Below are positions 11,825 through 21,546 of a stretch of DNA of 64,000 nt, in pieces. Position 1 is the first letter of the stretch; every line of letters begins with the position of its first letter. The notes under the pieces are model-generated. The model saw nothing but the letters and a program-made list of their open reading frames with translations. It was not told the DNA's origin and ran no database searches. This DNA is from Tolypeutes matacus (lineage: Eukaryota; Chordata; Mammalia; Cingulata; Chlamyphoridae): assembly GCA_026826555.1 (NCBI GenBank), contig JAKSZT010054304.1, positions 33,517,322 to 33,581,321 on the forward strand, read 5' to 3'. The position numbers were made by a program, and so were the translations under genes.

Positions 11825-12420
11825 AACAGTATGAGATGAAATTATTTGCTGAATACCTATTTGCATAACACTGTTCTAGATGCTGTAAGGATGCAAAAGA
11901 TATATAAAATACACTTATGATCTTCAAGGGATTTGCAATCAAATTGGGGAAGTAATCTTTCCGCATGTGAAAAAGGAACTAGCAAAACAAGGCAGCACAC
12001 AGTGCATTGTCAATTGACTAGTGTTGATAATTAGAGATATGTGTGAGTTTGATGACAGTAACTATGAGTGAGAATGATCTCAGAAGAGATTGTACTTGAT
12101 GTGAGCCTTGGAGAAGAATAGCATTTGGAGATAAGCCGAAACAAGGGGGATCTTTAAAGGAGGAAGTAGAGTGGAACAAAGGCCTAAAAATAGAAAAGCA
12201 CTAGAGAAGTTTGGCAAACAGGGGTCAAACCCATTTGGCTGTAGCAGAATGTACTCCAGAATAATGAGAACTAAGGTCAGAAATGCAGGTTGAATCAGAT
12301 TAGTAAGGACATGAATGCAAAGTCACAGAGTTCAGATTTCCCTCTATAGATAATGTTGAGTTACTGAATATTTTTCATCAAAGGAGTAATGAGATAAACC
12401 TGGAGACTGTGAGCAAGTAT
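11825..12420 (-). mobile_element. L2 LINE fragment, antisense
   Basis: Begins with the tail-like TATTTGCTGAATACCTATTTGCATAACACTG and runs through the antisense L2 end (GAGCCTTGGAGAAGAATAGCATTTGG near 12105) to about 12410 (AGGAGTAATGAGATAAACC). It is strongly diverged, as expected for L2. Confidence 0.6.
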
Positions 12421-14474
12421 AAGACCAGGCCTCAGACTTAGGACTAGTTAGAGAATAATTTGGCGTTTCTTCAAACAAATATGGTTTAAATAGCCTGTTC
12501 AATATTTATTTCCTAAGTTTAGAAGAAACAGATTTTCTCTCAATGTGTATAATATGCTACTTTATATTAAAATAGGTTTCTTATGTGCACTGAATATGAC
12601 ATTTTAACACTTTTAGAATTTTCTGGTTTTCAGTTTAAAAATTAGTTGCTACTTTTCAGAATTTGCGTTTCCCTTCTGTTTCCTTCTGTGATTCCTTGTG
12701 CCATCTTGGGAGGTAAAGGGTTTGAAAACTTAGATAATGAAACACATTATTTCCTAGTTACCAGTGCTACACCATGCATTATTCATTTTCGGCATTTCAG
12801 TGCACTGCAACTGCCTGCCCAAGTGATTCTCAGCTGACTGGCTTCTGGGTTGGTAATATGGCCTTTTGTGGAAGTTCCCTGTCCATGTCACTAACCACTG
12901 AACCAAGATAGATCTCTGTTAGTGAGGATATATTTGTTTAATTTTCATTCCTGGGCATTGTCTTCTTTGGCAGGAGCAAGACCAAGATTCATCTTGCCAA
13001 TTCATGAAAAAGGTGTGGGTGGAGAACTGAGTGGTCTGGCACTCCATTTGGATTTATTGCATAGGTGTTATAACAGCTCATACATAGGTGGTCCATGAAG
13101 CTGCCTGGCAAGGCCTCTTAAACCAAATCTGATTAAGACCAACTAAGTTTTCCTCTATAACAATTCAGTTTAATAATGTCAATTTTACAGCTTCAGAATG
13201 GTTGTCACACACTCAGTCAGAAACAAGGTCAGGCCATGCACTAAAGTTCATATTTGCACAATCACAGGCCTTCGGGTCAAATTTGAGTGTGTCTCACCTT
13301 CTCTCATCTATCAGAAGTTATGATCCTATTAAAGTTCATACTGGAGTTTTTTTCTACAGCTCTTTCACTTTTAACCGCTAGAAAGCAGGGAGGTGACAAA
13401 ACAGTTTCTTTGGGGGTCAACATTAAATCACATGACTTATCTATGACATAACCTTAGTGCATTTATTAGACTGTAAAATTCTAATCTGAGGAGAACCATA
13501 TGAGGAGAAATGAATTCCATAAATAATACGGTGCCATGCTTTATAGTAATGATTTGCAACCTTTTTAAAAAAACTTTTAGATTATATCGATAGATCAAAA
13601 AAAAAACCCTGCGAGACCCCTGCCCATATCCTCATGCCCATGACTAAACAAAATGTTTCCCCTACCCCCCAAATTTATAAAACAAAACTCTTATCAAAGT
13701 AAGATATCAAAGTCAAAGCACTAGTGCAGGATTTGGTAACATTATGTTTTTTAAATATTTTAATGGAGAAGTCTCATTTGGAGTTATAAAAATATACTGG
13801 AATGGTCATAATTGGAAACATTGGCTATATAGGAGATCTTCTTAAACAACCTATAAAACTACCCTAACTTTCAAATATGATCATATATATGTAGAATATT
13901 GGAATAAACAAATCAACAGATGTTAACAGTTATGCTTGAATGGTGCTCTGCCAGCTGTGGGGAATTAATTGGTGGTTTTGTTCCCACACCCCAGAGATGA
14001 ATATAAGAAAACCCACATTACCACTGAAAGTATAGACCTAGCTAACAGTCTTAGGGGAGAATCAAAGAAATACCACTTAGATCCTACATGCTAATAGAAA
14101 TGTTTAATTCTTTCTAGTGCATGTCCCCTCTTTCTGTTGTACTTTTCAATCCAGAGATTAAATTTGGTACTCATAACTCTGAGTATATAGGAGAAAGGAT
14201 GCCATTTCTCCCTAAAAAGGACCTTTCCCAATTGCTGCAATCTGAGGGTCAACGAAGGCAACACTGTGATGCCAACTGTCAGCAGCACTGAATGACAGTC
14301 ACAGGTAAACAAGAAAAATATATACATAATGGATTTTCCCAAGGCATGGTTCCAGAATGTGTAGTTTATGAGATAATAGTTATGAGATCCTTTCCTTAAT
14401 TCTAAAGAAACATGGACTATCCTGTGATAGGTCGATTACCTTATACATGTAATGTGCTGTAGAAGAACACATGC
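12421..14474. other. Unique DNA without recognised gene
   Basis: About 2 kb with no repeat family, RNA gene or convincing exon that I can recognise. The short ORFs at 12646-12837 (+) and 14091-14342 (-) lack known domains and codon continuity. Confidence 0.5.
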
Positions 14475-14650
14475 TAGACTTGTGGTGAGAATATGTGCAG
14501 ACATTGGGTGGTGAAAGCCTACTTAAAGTGCTTGGAAAAATTAAGAGAGTCTCTGAGGAAGTGATATTTGAGCTAAAGGTGGAAGGATGAGAAAGAGTTA
14601 ATCAAGCAAACACGCAGAGAGGAGGTGAAGAGGTGTGCTAACTGTAAGAG
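14475..14650 (-). mobile_element. L2 fragment, antisense
   Basis: The stretch AGGAAGTGATATTTGAGCTAAAGGTGGAAGGATGAG is the antisense of the L2 3' coding end. It is short and diverged. Confidence 0.5.
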
Positions 14651-14802
14651 TAGGTGACTGCACTGAAAAACATTATGAACATTATAACTTAGGAAGCAAA
14701 ATTCAGCAGCATGAACAACCAAGAGAGCCAGTAGTTATTACAGAAAACAAAGTGAAATCATGCTCTTTTCTTTGCTCATTTCTCTAGCTCCCTGAGCACT
14801 AC

Positions 14803-14995
14803 TGACTAGTGTCTCTCAGAGTATGGTCATGATCCCTAGAGATACATGATTAAAAAAAAAATATGTTCCTGGGCACCACTCTGAAATTAATAAATCACAG
14901 TATCTTGGGGAGGGGACCTGGAATATGCACTTGTAGCAAGCACCTCAGAAGATTTTGCTAGGCAATAAAATATGGAAACCTCTGGACGAGGCACT
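14803..14995 (+). mobile_element. MER20-like hAT-Charlie MITE
   Basis: Starts TAGTGTCTCTCAGAGTATGGTC and ends near AAACCTCTGG. The centre contains CCTGGGCACCACTCTGAAAT and GGGAGGGGACCTGGAATATGCA, in the order of a MER20-type non-autonomous DNA transposon. The ends resemble the imperfect inverted termini of the family. Confidence 0.55.
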
Positions 14996-16417
14996 ATTCT
15001 AGATATTACATACAATATCAAAACAAACATTCAAGTTCTTCGACCACAAGGATGTCACAATATAGTCTAGACAGGAAAGCATGCATACTTGAAAATATAG
15101 TTAATATAATGTTAGGATAAATTCCAAAACAGATGTAAACCATAAATGCCTTATATGGTCAGGTTTTGGGAGATCAAGGAAAAGGCCAACTTCTCAGCTG
15201 CAGTAACTAGCTGCCCTCCTATAGCATGCTCTGTAAAGTGGAAGTGAGTCTAAAATCTTGTGAATTACAAGAGACTCATGCAGGGGCATTTGGCACTTAG
15301 TTCAGAGGCTTAGTGGCATTTTTAAAGTTCTCAATCAGACACTAGAGGGAATACTTGCAAAGTCCTGTCCAACATTTCCCAACTAAAAATGACCTGGGAA
15401 ATATAGTGGGAAATAGTGAAAACTGCCCATAGACAAAGGGCAACTTTCAGTTTGTAATGATCACAGTGCAAAAGTCCAAGAACTGCTTCTAGAACCCCTT
15501 TAAAAATTGACTCAGGGGAGGTGGCAGAGTCACCACAAACTTAAAATCTAAGAATTCTGCCTGTCTTTTCAGCCTCTTGTTCTCCCACTATAGCCAGACA
15601 TACACAAGCTTTCACTTGTAAAATCAGAATTTCCTACCCCTGAAATAGTTCTAGCCTTGGAAAAGAGATATGCTATACCCTGCACAAGAAAGTCTTTAGT
15701 TCAGGCTTAAACCACATATGTACATAGCACTGTTATAGTCCTGTTTCTCAAACTTGATACCTAGATCAAGATACTTTGCTAAGCAGATATTTTGCCTGGA
15801 TGTTTAAACTTCCATCTTTGTCTTAATCTTTAAGATCAGATTGGACTTTTATGATTTCCCAGACCAGCAGTGGCCTTTACCTTTTCCTCTGTTATTGATC
15901 TTGCTGGATTTGACCTCAGATTTTTCAAATGATATTACATTTCTGATGATAAAAGGGTAGTCAACAGTGGTAAACGGATGGTTACAAGCAAGTGCAGAAT
16001 TGAAGAGGGGAAAACCTTCCCTACTACCTTCCCTCTTTTTTCTCCATAATTCTGTTCTTGGTCCTCTAAGTAGCTTGATAGACCATCCTAAGGTATATCC
16101 CCAATTGTTCCTTTGCTAGTCATTGTTCAAATAACCTTCTGGGTATGTATGCCACTAGAAACTCTCATCATTACCAATATATACCCAATTCAAAAAAAGT
16201 ATGAAAGAATCTTAGGCTAAAAAGAGATTTGACATTCCAATTTGGAAAGCTTTTCAACAACTGATTTATTAGGTCCTTGAGATATATTGCATATAATCAC
16301 AAAAATAATCACTTTTTATGATTTTATGCCTGTGCTATCCTTCTCCAGAAGTAAGAAATGACATTTATTTCTCATACTTATCTTTTAAGGTCTGGAAGAA
16401 AAGATCCCTCTGTGTAC
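14996..16417. other. Unique DNA without recognised gene
   Basis: No convincing repeat or gene. A stretch at about 15030-15090 vaguely resembles an antisense L2 end but is too weak to call. Confidence 0.5.
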
Positions 16418-16481
16418 TGTGTTGAGTAGTGGCACCCAAAATTCATGTCCACCTATAACCTCAAAATGTGAACTTATATGG
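16418..16481 (+). mobile_element. MLT1/MaLR-type LTR 5' end fragment
   Basis: The first 64 bp of a MaLR-type LTR (TGTTGAGTAGTGGCACCCAAA, then CCTATAACCTCAAAATGTGAACTTATATGG). It is cut at 16482 by the start of a different LTR, so the younger LTR inserted into it or replaced its remainder. Confidence 0.6.
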
Positions 16482-17010
16482 TGTAGCAGTTTGATATTAT
16501 TGAAGAATTCCAAAAAGTAACATTGGATTATGTTTGTAAACTGGTCTTTTCCTCTGCCCATATTAGAGTGTTTTGGATTCAGAGTTTCACTTTTACTTGA
16601 TTAAATAATCATTAAGGCTTTGATTAGGCCACATTAGTAGGACATTGCATCCCCACCCCCTTGGTGGATGGGGACTTACAGAGAAACCTTACTACAGAGA
16701 AGGGAGTTTGGAGTTTTAATACTGGAGCCCAGGGAAGTAAGCACACAGAGGAGCTTGGTCATGAGGAAGGAGAGAAGGACCTGGGAAAAGAGAAGAGCCA
16801 TGCACCTGACCGTTCAAAGCTGGCCTTGTGGAGAGAGGTGAAGCCTAGAGAGCCTCATAGTCTACAGCTGACCTTGTGGAGGAAACAGAAGAGCTGAGCC
16901 TGGAGAGAAACAGAGCCCTGGGAAGAGAGGAAACCAAGAAGCTGGAACCCTGGCAAATGTCAGCAGCTGTCTTTTTCCAATATGTGGCAATGGACTTTGG
17001 TGAGGCAGTT
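16482..17010 (+). mobile_element. Xenarthran ERV-type LTR (copy 2), 3' truncated
   Basis: Same family as the LTR at 7552-8223, with a well preserved start (TGTAGCAGTTTGATATTATTG) and parallel sequence up to about 17005 (ATATGTGGCAATGGACTTTGGTGAGG). The last roughly 120 bp, including the AATAAA and terminal CA, are missing: L1 copy C sequence follows directly. The ORFs seen here (16661-16897, 16876-17160) run through LTR sequence or across the LTR/L1 junction and are not genes. Confidence 0.8.
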
Positions 17011-17029
17011 CACCAAAGTGATTTTGAGG

Positions 17030-17883
17030 GAAATCAAAAATTTCAAACAAATATCCTAAATCAATTCAAGGAGATGAAAGAAAATATGTATAAAAATAAA
17101 CTAATGCTGAATATAGAGCTAAAGGTTATTAAGAAGACAATTTATGAGCATAAAGAATAATTCAGATGTATAAAAAGAAACATAAAAAAAATTATGGTGA
17201 AGGAGATTAGAAATACACTGGAGGCAAACAACAGCAGATTTGAACTGGCAGAAGAAAGAATCAGCAAACTAGAAGACAGGGCAAATTGAAATAACAAGGT
17301 CACAAGAACCAATAGAAAAAAGAGTAGGAAAAATTTAGCAGAGTCTCAGAGACATGAGTGACAGCATGAAGCATACAAACATATGCATCATGATGTGTCA
17401 GAAGGAGAAGCGAAGGCAAATGGGGCAGAAAGAACATTTGAGGAAATAATGGCCAAAAATTTCCTGACTCTTTGAAAAGACATAAATATACATGTCCAAG
17501 AAGGGCAAAGTACTTCAAAAAAATAAAAAAGCACTAATAGATCTACACTGAGACACATGCTAATCAGATTGTCAAATGCCAAGAATAAAGAAAGAATCCT
17601 GAATGCAGCAAGGGAAAAGCAAATAATCACATACAAGGGATCCTCAATAAGACTAAGTGCCAACTTCTCATCTTGAACCATGGATATATTTAAGGTACTC
17701 AAAGAGAAAAACTGCCAGCCAAAAATTCTTTATTCAGTAAAACTGTCCTTCAAAATTGAGGGGAAATTTAAATATTCACAGATAAACAGAAACTAAGAGA
17801 GTTTGTCAACAAAAGACCAGCCCTACAAGAATTACTAAAGAGAGTTCTTCAAATTGAAAGGAAAAGACAGGAGAAAGTAACTT
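17030..17883 (+). pseudogene. L1 ORF1 pseudogene, copy C (N-terminally truncated)
   Basis: ORF1p reading with several stops. The coiled-coil part (FKEMKENM and NSRFELAEERISKLED near 17235), the RRM region with EEIMAKNFLTL near 17440, and the C-terminal domain (NAKNKERILNAAREKQIITYKG near 17575, then EKNCQPKILY near 17705) are in the expected order. About the first 50 codons are absent. It ends near 17883 in the usual KGKDRRK-type tail. Confidence 0.85.
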
Positions 17884-18339
17884 GAGGTAGTGTGACTAAG
17901 TGAATATCTTCAGTATAGGTAACTAAAATGGTAAATGCAACACCCAATAGTACTGTATCATCAATATTTTACTCTTTAATTCCTATAATAGTTAGAATAC
18001 AACTGAACCAGAAAATTCATATGTCTTAATAATGAACATACCAAATATAAAAAGGTAAGTGGGACAAAAACAATATAAAGAGAGGAAATGAAGGGATTTG
18101 GAAGCAGAGAACATGTATGCTATTGAACCTAAATTGGTATGTTTTCAAAGGAGTAGGATATAGACATTGGTTGTGTAATACAAACTCCAGGTAATTACAA
18201 TGAAAGTATTGAAAAAATACAGAGAAATGGAAATGAGAAAGGAATTAGACAAATACATCATAAAAGATCAACTATACAAAAAAGGAGGCTACAATACAGG
18301 AAAAGAGAGATGAAAAAGATATGGCATATAAAAAACAAA

Positions 18340-18445
18340 ATGGCTGAAGAAAGTACTACCTATACAATAACACTGAATATTAATGGATTAAACCCTCCAA
18401 TCAAAACACACAGATTAGCTAAATTGACTTTTTTTAAAAAGCATG
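18340..18445 (+). pseudogene. L1 ORF2 start, copy C
   Basis: ATG at 18340 begins MAEESTTYTITLNINGLN, the ORF2 endonuclease N-terminus, where the Asn in NING is an active-site residue. After 35 codons the frame enters the inserted copy D. Copy C keeps the ORF2 start codon lost in copy B. Confidence 0.85.
18436..18445 (+). repeat. Target-site duplication of L1 copy D, left
   Basis: AAAAAGCATG, repeated at 28186-28195. It is preceded by a T-run, so the nick site reads TTTT/AAAA, the preferred L1 endonuclease target. Confidence 0.93.
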
Positions 18446-18660
18446 GAGAGGAGGTAATATGGCATCAGTTTAAGTGGGCACTCACCATCTCTCTCACAAA
18501 GGATGACTGACTGGGTAGAGGATCCTGCCAGGTGAACTGTTCTGGGAGCCCATGGAGCAGGAGCCTTTGGGGCATCAATCTGGAGGGAGCTGGACAGGGA
18601 CATAGATTGCTCAAGATAAAACTGTGAGTTTTTATTCCCATTCCTAGAAAACACGCACAG

Positions 18661-19098
18661 CTAAGCCCCACCCTCAGGGCAAGGGACCAGGGTGAGCCCT
18701 GACTCCTGCCGGCTACCCAGCAAGAGGGAGCATACTCTGAGAGTGGGAAGGTTCCGGCAAGAGGTGGAGAGGGGTTTCCTTTCTGTGGATTTGGTCGCCT
18801 GGACGCCCTTTGAGCTTTGGGGAGCATACCGGCCGGCTTGAAGCGGCACCAGGCAGAGGGGAGAGGTGAATCTGCTGAGGAAGCCTAATTTACCTAACCA
18901 CCCTGGGATACAGAAGCTTGGCCTGAGAGAGGGCAGAGTCAGCCAATTAAATAGTTCAATGCTGAGGACTTTCAGAATTTCAACTCCTCTAAGGGAGTCA
19001 GGCAGTGGGAAGTGCTTAATAAGTTTCCAAGAGCCTGTCTGGGGTCCCCTGGGAAGAGGGAGTGGTCCAGAAGAGCCTTGAAAATCATTTTGGTGCAA
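18661..19098 (-). other. Antisense open frame in L1 copy D 5'UTR (ORF0-like position)
   Basis: Open on the minus strand for 145 codons but without an ATG. The position homologous to the copy F ATG reads GTG. A segment reads LVPLQAGRYAPQSSKGVQAT, aligned in the same frame with LMLLQVGLSASQSYGAVQAA of copy F; the match continues less strongly for about 30 more residues. Primate L1 has a translated antisense ORF0 in its 5'UTR; whether this frame is comparable is inference. Confidence 0.4.
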
Positions 19099-19270
19099 TA
19101 TACTCAGTCATCAGGGTCCCATTTGAATTTCAAAAGCAAACAAAACCTGACTAGGAGAGTTGAGGGGGTATCTGTTCATACAACCTGCTGAAATCTGCTG
19201 CCCAAGGAGAGTAAAACCTGCCTGGGGGAAAGTGACTGAATAGCTTTCTGAAGAGCTAACTGACCCAATT

Positions 19271-19341
19271 AGAAAAGTAGCTCAGTGGAGGAATTTCTGC
19301 CTTGAATATATGAGGTCCCTAGTTCGATTCCTGGCTCCTCT
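19271..19341 (+). other. tRNA-like Pol III promoter module inside L1 5'UTR
   Basis: A degenerate tRNA-like segment. The A box TAGCTCAGTGG at 19278-19288 fits TRGYNNARNNG perfectly, and the B box GTTCGATTC at 19322-19330 fits GWTCRANNC perfectly. They are 33 bp apart as in tRNA genes. The seven bases at 19271-19277 pair at 5 of 7 positions with 19335-19341 as an acceptor stem would. A TTTTT at 19411-19415 would terminate Pol III. The D and anticodon arms do not fold well, so this is not a functional tRNA. It resembles tRNA-Gly/Ala-type sequences. Confidence 0.6.
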
Positions 19342-19447
19342 AAGAGTAGTGACCCACTGGGATATCTAACATCCAGCTGATACCATAGGACAGGGAAAAC
19401 ATAGACATTATTTTTGTACTAGCTTCTTTTGGGTCCCTTATTTTTCA

Positions 19448-19470
19448 AAAAAAAAAAAAAAAAAAAAAGA
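19448..19470 (+). repeat. Poly-A run in L1 copy D 5'UTR
   Basis: More than 20 A in the 5'UTR. The copy F 5'UTR has a similar run at the equivalent place (63911-63932), so it is a family feature and not the tail of a SINE. Confidence 0.75.
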
Positions 19471-20397
19471 TTACATAAAAAAAATTAACTTAGTTTACTC
19501 ACTAAAACCCATCTCAAAACCTGCAGAGAGAAGTCTGCAGGGTATTTGATTGGGGAATACAGGCAGCCTGAGAGGCTCCACAAGGGCGCAAGAAGGAGCG
19601 CTGTTCCTCCTTAGCTTTGTTTGACTACTTGCTAGTGTGTTTTTTGGGGTTATTCTTTGTGTTTTTTAGTTTTTACTTTTTTGGGGTTTTTTATTTTGTT
19701 TTGTTTCTTATTATTTTTTCCTCTCTCCTCACCCGCCCCCTCCCCCCATTTCTTTCAAATTAGGTGCTGCTAGCTTGTTTCTTCTTTGCTGTGCTTCTTC
19801 TTGATTTCCCATTTTCTGTGTATACTGATTTTGTCTACGAATGCTATCTCTTTTCCTTCTTTCATATTTCTATCTTCTGCTTTCTGTTGTGGTTCTTACA
19901 TTCCACCTTTTTTTATTAGTCCTCAACTTTACCGGTTTCGATTTATATCTTGTCTATTCTGTTTTCTTTTTTTATTATTTTATTAACCTTTTCTTTCTGT
20001 CCTTTCTTTTATCTTTCTCTCTTTCCTCATCATTTTGGCCTTTTAAATCATTCTATATATTTTTCTCTGTTTGGTTTCCCATTTCATTGTAGGTACTCCA
20101 CTTTTTTATTCCTATTACTCTACACTGCTTACATGAGTTAAATATTCATTTTACTAAGTCTTATATGGCCCCTCTTCAACTTTTATTATTATTACTATTA
20201 TCCTTTTTCTTTTCTTACCTCTTTTGATTTCTCTGGCCCTAATCTTTTCTTCTGAGGAAACATAGAAAACAGCAAGGAAATAGAAAAAGAAGAACAAAGT
20301 GTCAAAGGGAAAACTTAACACACACACAAACCAGCAGCTAAACAAAACTCTAGAGCAGAGAGAGAAGCTAATCAACTGAATAAACCCATCAAGATAA

Positions 20398-21480
20398 ATG
20401 ATGACCAGAGGGCAACAAAAAATTATAAACCATACTAAGAAACAGGAAGACATGGACCAATCCAATGAACAAACTAAAAGCCAGGAAGTGATGCAGAACA
20501 TTAAAGAACTAAGCAAAGCTGTCCAAATATCATGGACCAACTTAATGAACTGAACGAAGAGATTAATGATATTAAGAAGACATCATTTTACAAATGTTTG
20601 TATGTATTGTGAGAATTTTGATTTTTACCCAAAATAAAAAATAAAAAATAAAAAATAAAAAAAAAATTAAAAAAAATAAAAAAAGAAGACACTGGGAAAA
20701 CATACTGAAGAAATTGTGAACATACATAAAAAGATAACAAATATGATGGTGATCAATGGCAAAATGCAAGAAATGAAAAAGATGCTGGATTCACATAACA
20801 GCAGATTTGAACAGGCAGAAGAAAGAATTAGTGATGTGGAAGACAGTACATCTGAAATCAAATAGGTAGTAAAACAGATAGATAAAAAGATAGAAAAAAT
20901 CCAGCAGGGATTTAGGGATTTAAACGACAACACAAAATGCACAAATATATGCATTATAGGCATCCCAGAGGGAGAAGAGAAGGGAAAGGGAACAGAGGAG
21001 AGTTGAAGGAAATAATGGCTGAAAATTTCCCAACCCTATTGAGGGAGATGGATGTACATGTCCAGGAAGCACAGCATACCCCAAACAGTATAAATCCTAA
21101 CAGGCTTACCCAAAACACATACTTTCAAAATGTCCAATGCTAAAGACAAAGAGAAAATACTCAAGGCATTAAGAGAAAAGAGAACCATAACGTACGAGGG
21201 AAGCTCAATAAGATTAAGTGCTGATTTCTCATCTGAAACCATGTAGGTAAGAAGACAGTGGTATGACATAGTCAAGGTACTCAAAGAAAAAAACTTCCAG
21301 CCACAAATTCTCTATCCAGCAAGGCTGGCATTCAAAAATGATGGAGAGTTCAAAATATCCACAGATAAACAGAAATTAAGAGAGTATGCCAATAAGAAAC
21401 ATGCCCTTCAAGAAATACTAAAGGAAGTTCTACAGGTTGAAAGGAAAAAACATGAGATAGAGAGTTGGAGGACAGTGTAA
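20398..21480 (+). pseudogene. L1 ORF1 pseudogene, copy D
   Basis: The start is the ATGATG at 20398, which aligns with the ORF1 starts of copies B and E. Order: basic N-terminus, coiled coil (QEVMQNIKELSKA, MDQLNELNEEINDIKK, NSRFEQAEERISDVED near 20800), RRM (KIEKIQQGFRDLNDN, then IIGIPEGEEKGKG near 20955), and C-terminal domain (NAKDKEKILKALREKRTITYEG near 21135, EKNFQPQILYPARLAFKNDGE near 21290), ending TAA at 21478-21480. Damage includes a frameshift near 20530, a retro-insertion at 20583-20682, and in-frame stops near 20864, 21006 and 21245. Confidence 0.9.
20574..20691 (+). mobile_element. Small retro-insertion with TSD inside L1 copy D ORF1
   Basis: The 9-bp AAGAAGACA at 20574-20582 is repeated at 20683-20691. 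Between them are about 47 bp of unfamiliar sequence and an A-rich tail made of AAAAAT units, which begins with an AATAAA. The nick site would be TATT/AAGA. This looks like an extremely 5'-truncated transcript end inserted by L1 machinery. Removing it restores the ORF1 reading across the site. The source transcript was not recognised. Confidence 0.8.
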
Positions 21481-21546
21481 GAACAACTAAAAAAGACAAA
21501 AAGAGAAATAAAAATAATATAGGACATACATAAACCCAAAGAAAAT

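Larger units (their letters stand above)
17020..18445 (+). mobile_element. L1 copy C, 5' segment (ORF1 and ORF2 start)
   Basis: L1 copy C enters within ORF1, directly after the broken LTR, and runs through the inter-ORF region to the first codons of ORF2. At 18445 it is interrupted by full-length L1 copy D and resumes at 28196 with the exact next bases. The interruption carries a 10-bp target-site duplication (18436-18445 and 28186-28195), so the two segments are one older element. Confidence 0.92.
18446..20397 (+). promoter_or_regulatory. L1 copy D 5'UTR
   Basis: About 1.95 kb upstream of ORF1. The proximal part (18446-19095) is GC-rich and aligns with the copy F 5'UTR (the block around 18785 GGATTTGGTCGCCTGGACGC parallels 63373 and 63598). 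A block at about 19097-19425 has no counterpart in copy F and contains a tRNA-like module. A poly-A run at 19448-19470 does have a counterpart (63911 onward). The distal part (19620-20250) is T/C-rich. A 146-codon antisense open frame covers 18661-19098. Confidence 0.8.

Noticed and set aside
16661..17160. Plus-strand ORFs of 78 and 94 codons
   Set aside because: They lie within the LTR or run across the junction into L1 ORF1 and are not genes.
18465..18827. 120-codon minus-strand ORF in L1 5'UTR
   Set aside because: It is in a different frame from the one shared with copy F, and no equivalent was found in the other L1 5'UTRs.
19271..19341. Functional tRNA gene
   Set aside because: A and B boxes are perfect, but the D and anticodon arms do not pair and the T stem has mismatches; it is kept only as a tRNA-like module.
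19620..20141. Plus-strand ORFs rich in Phe, Leu and Ser
   Set aside because: They are translations of the T/C-rich distal L1 5'UTR and reflect composition only.
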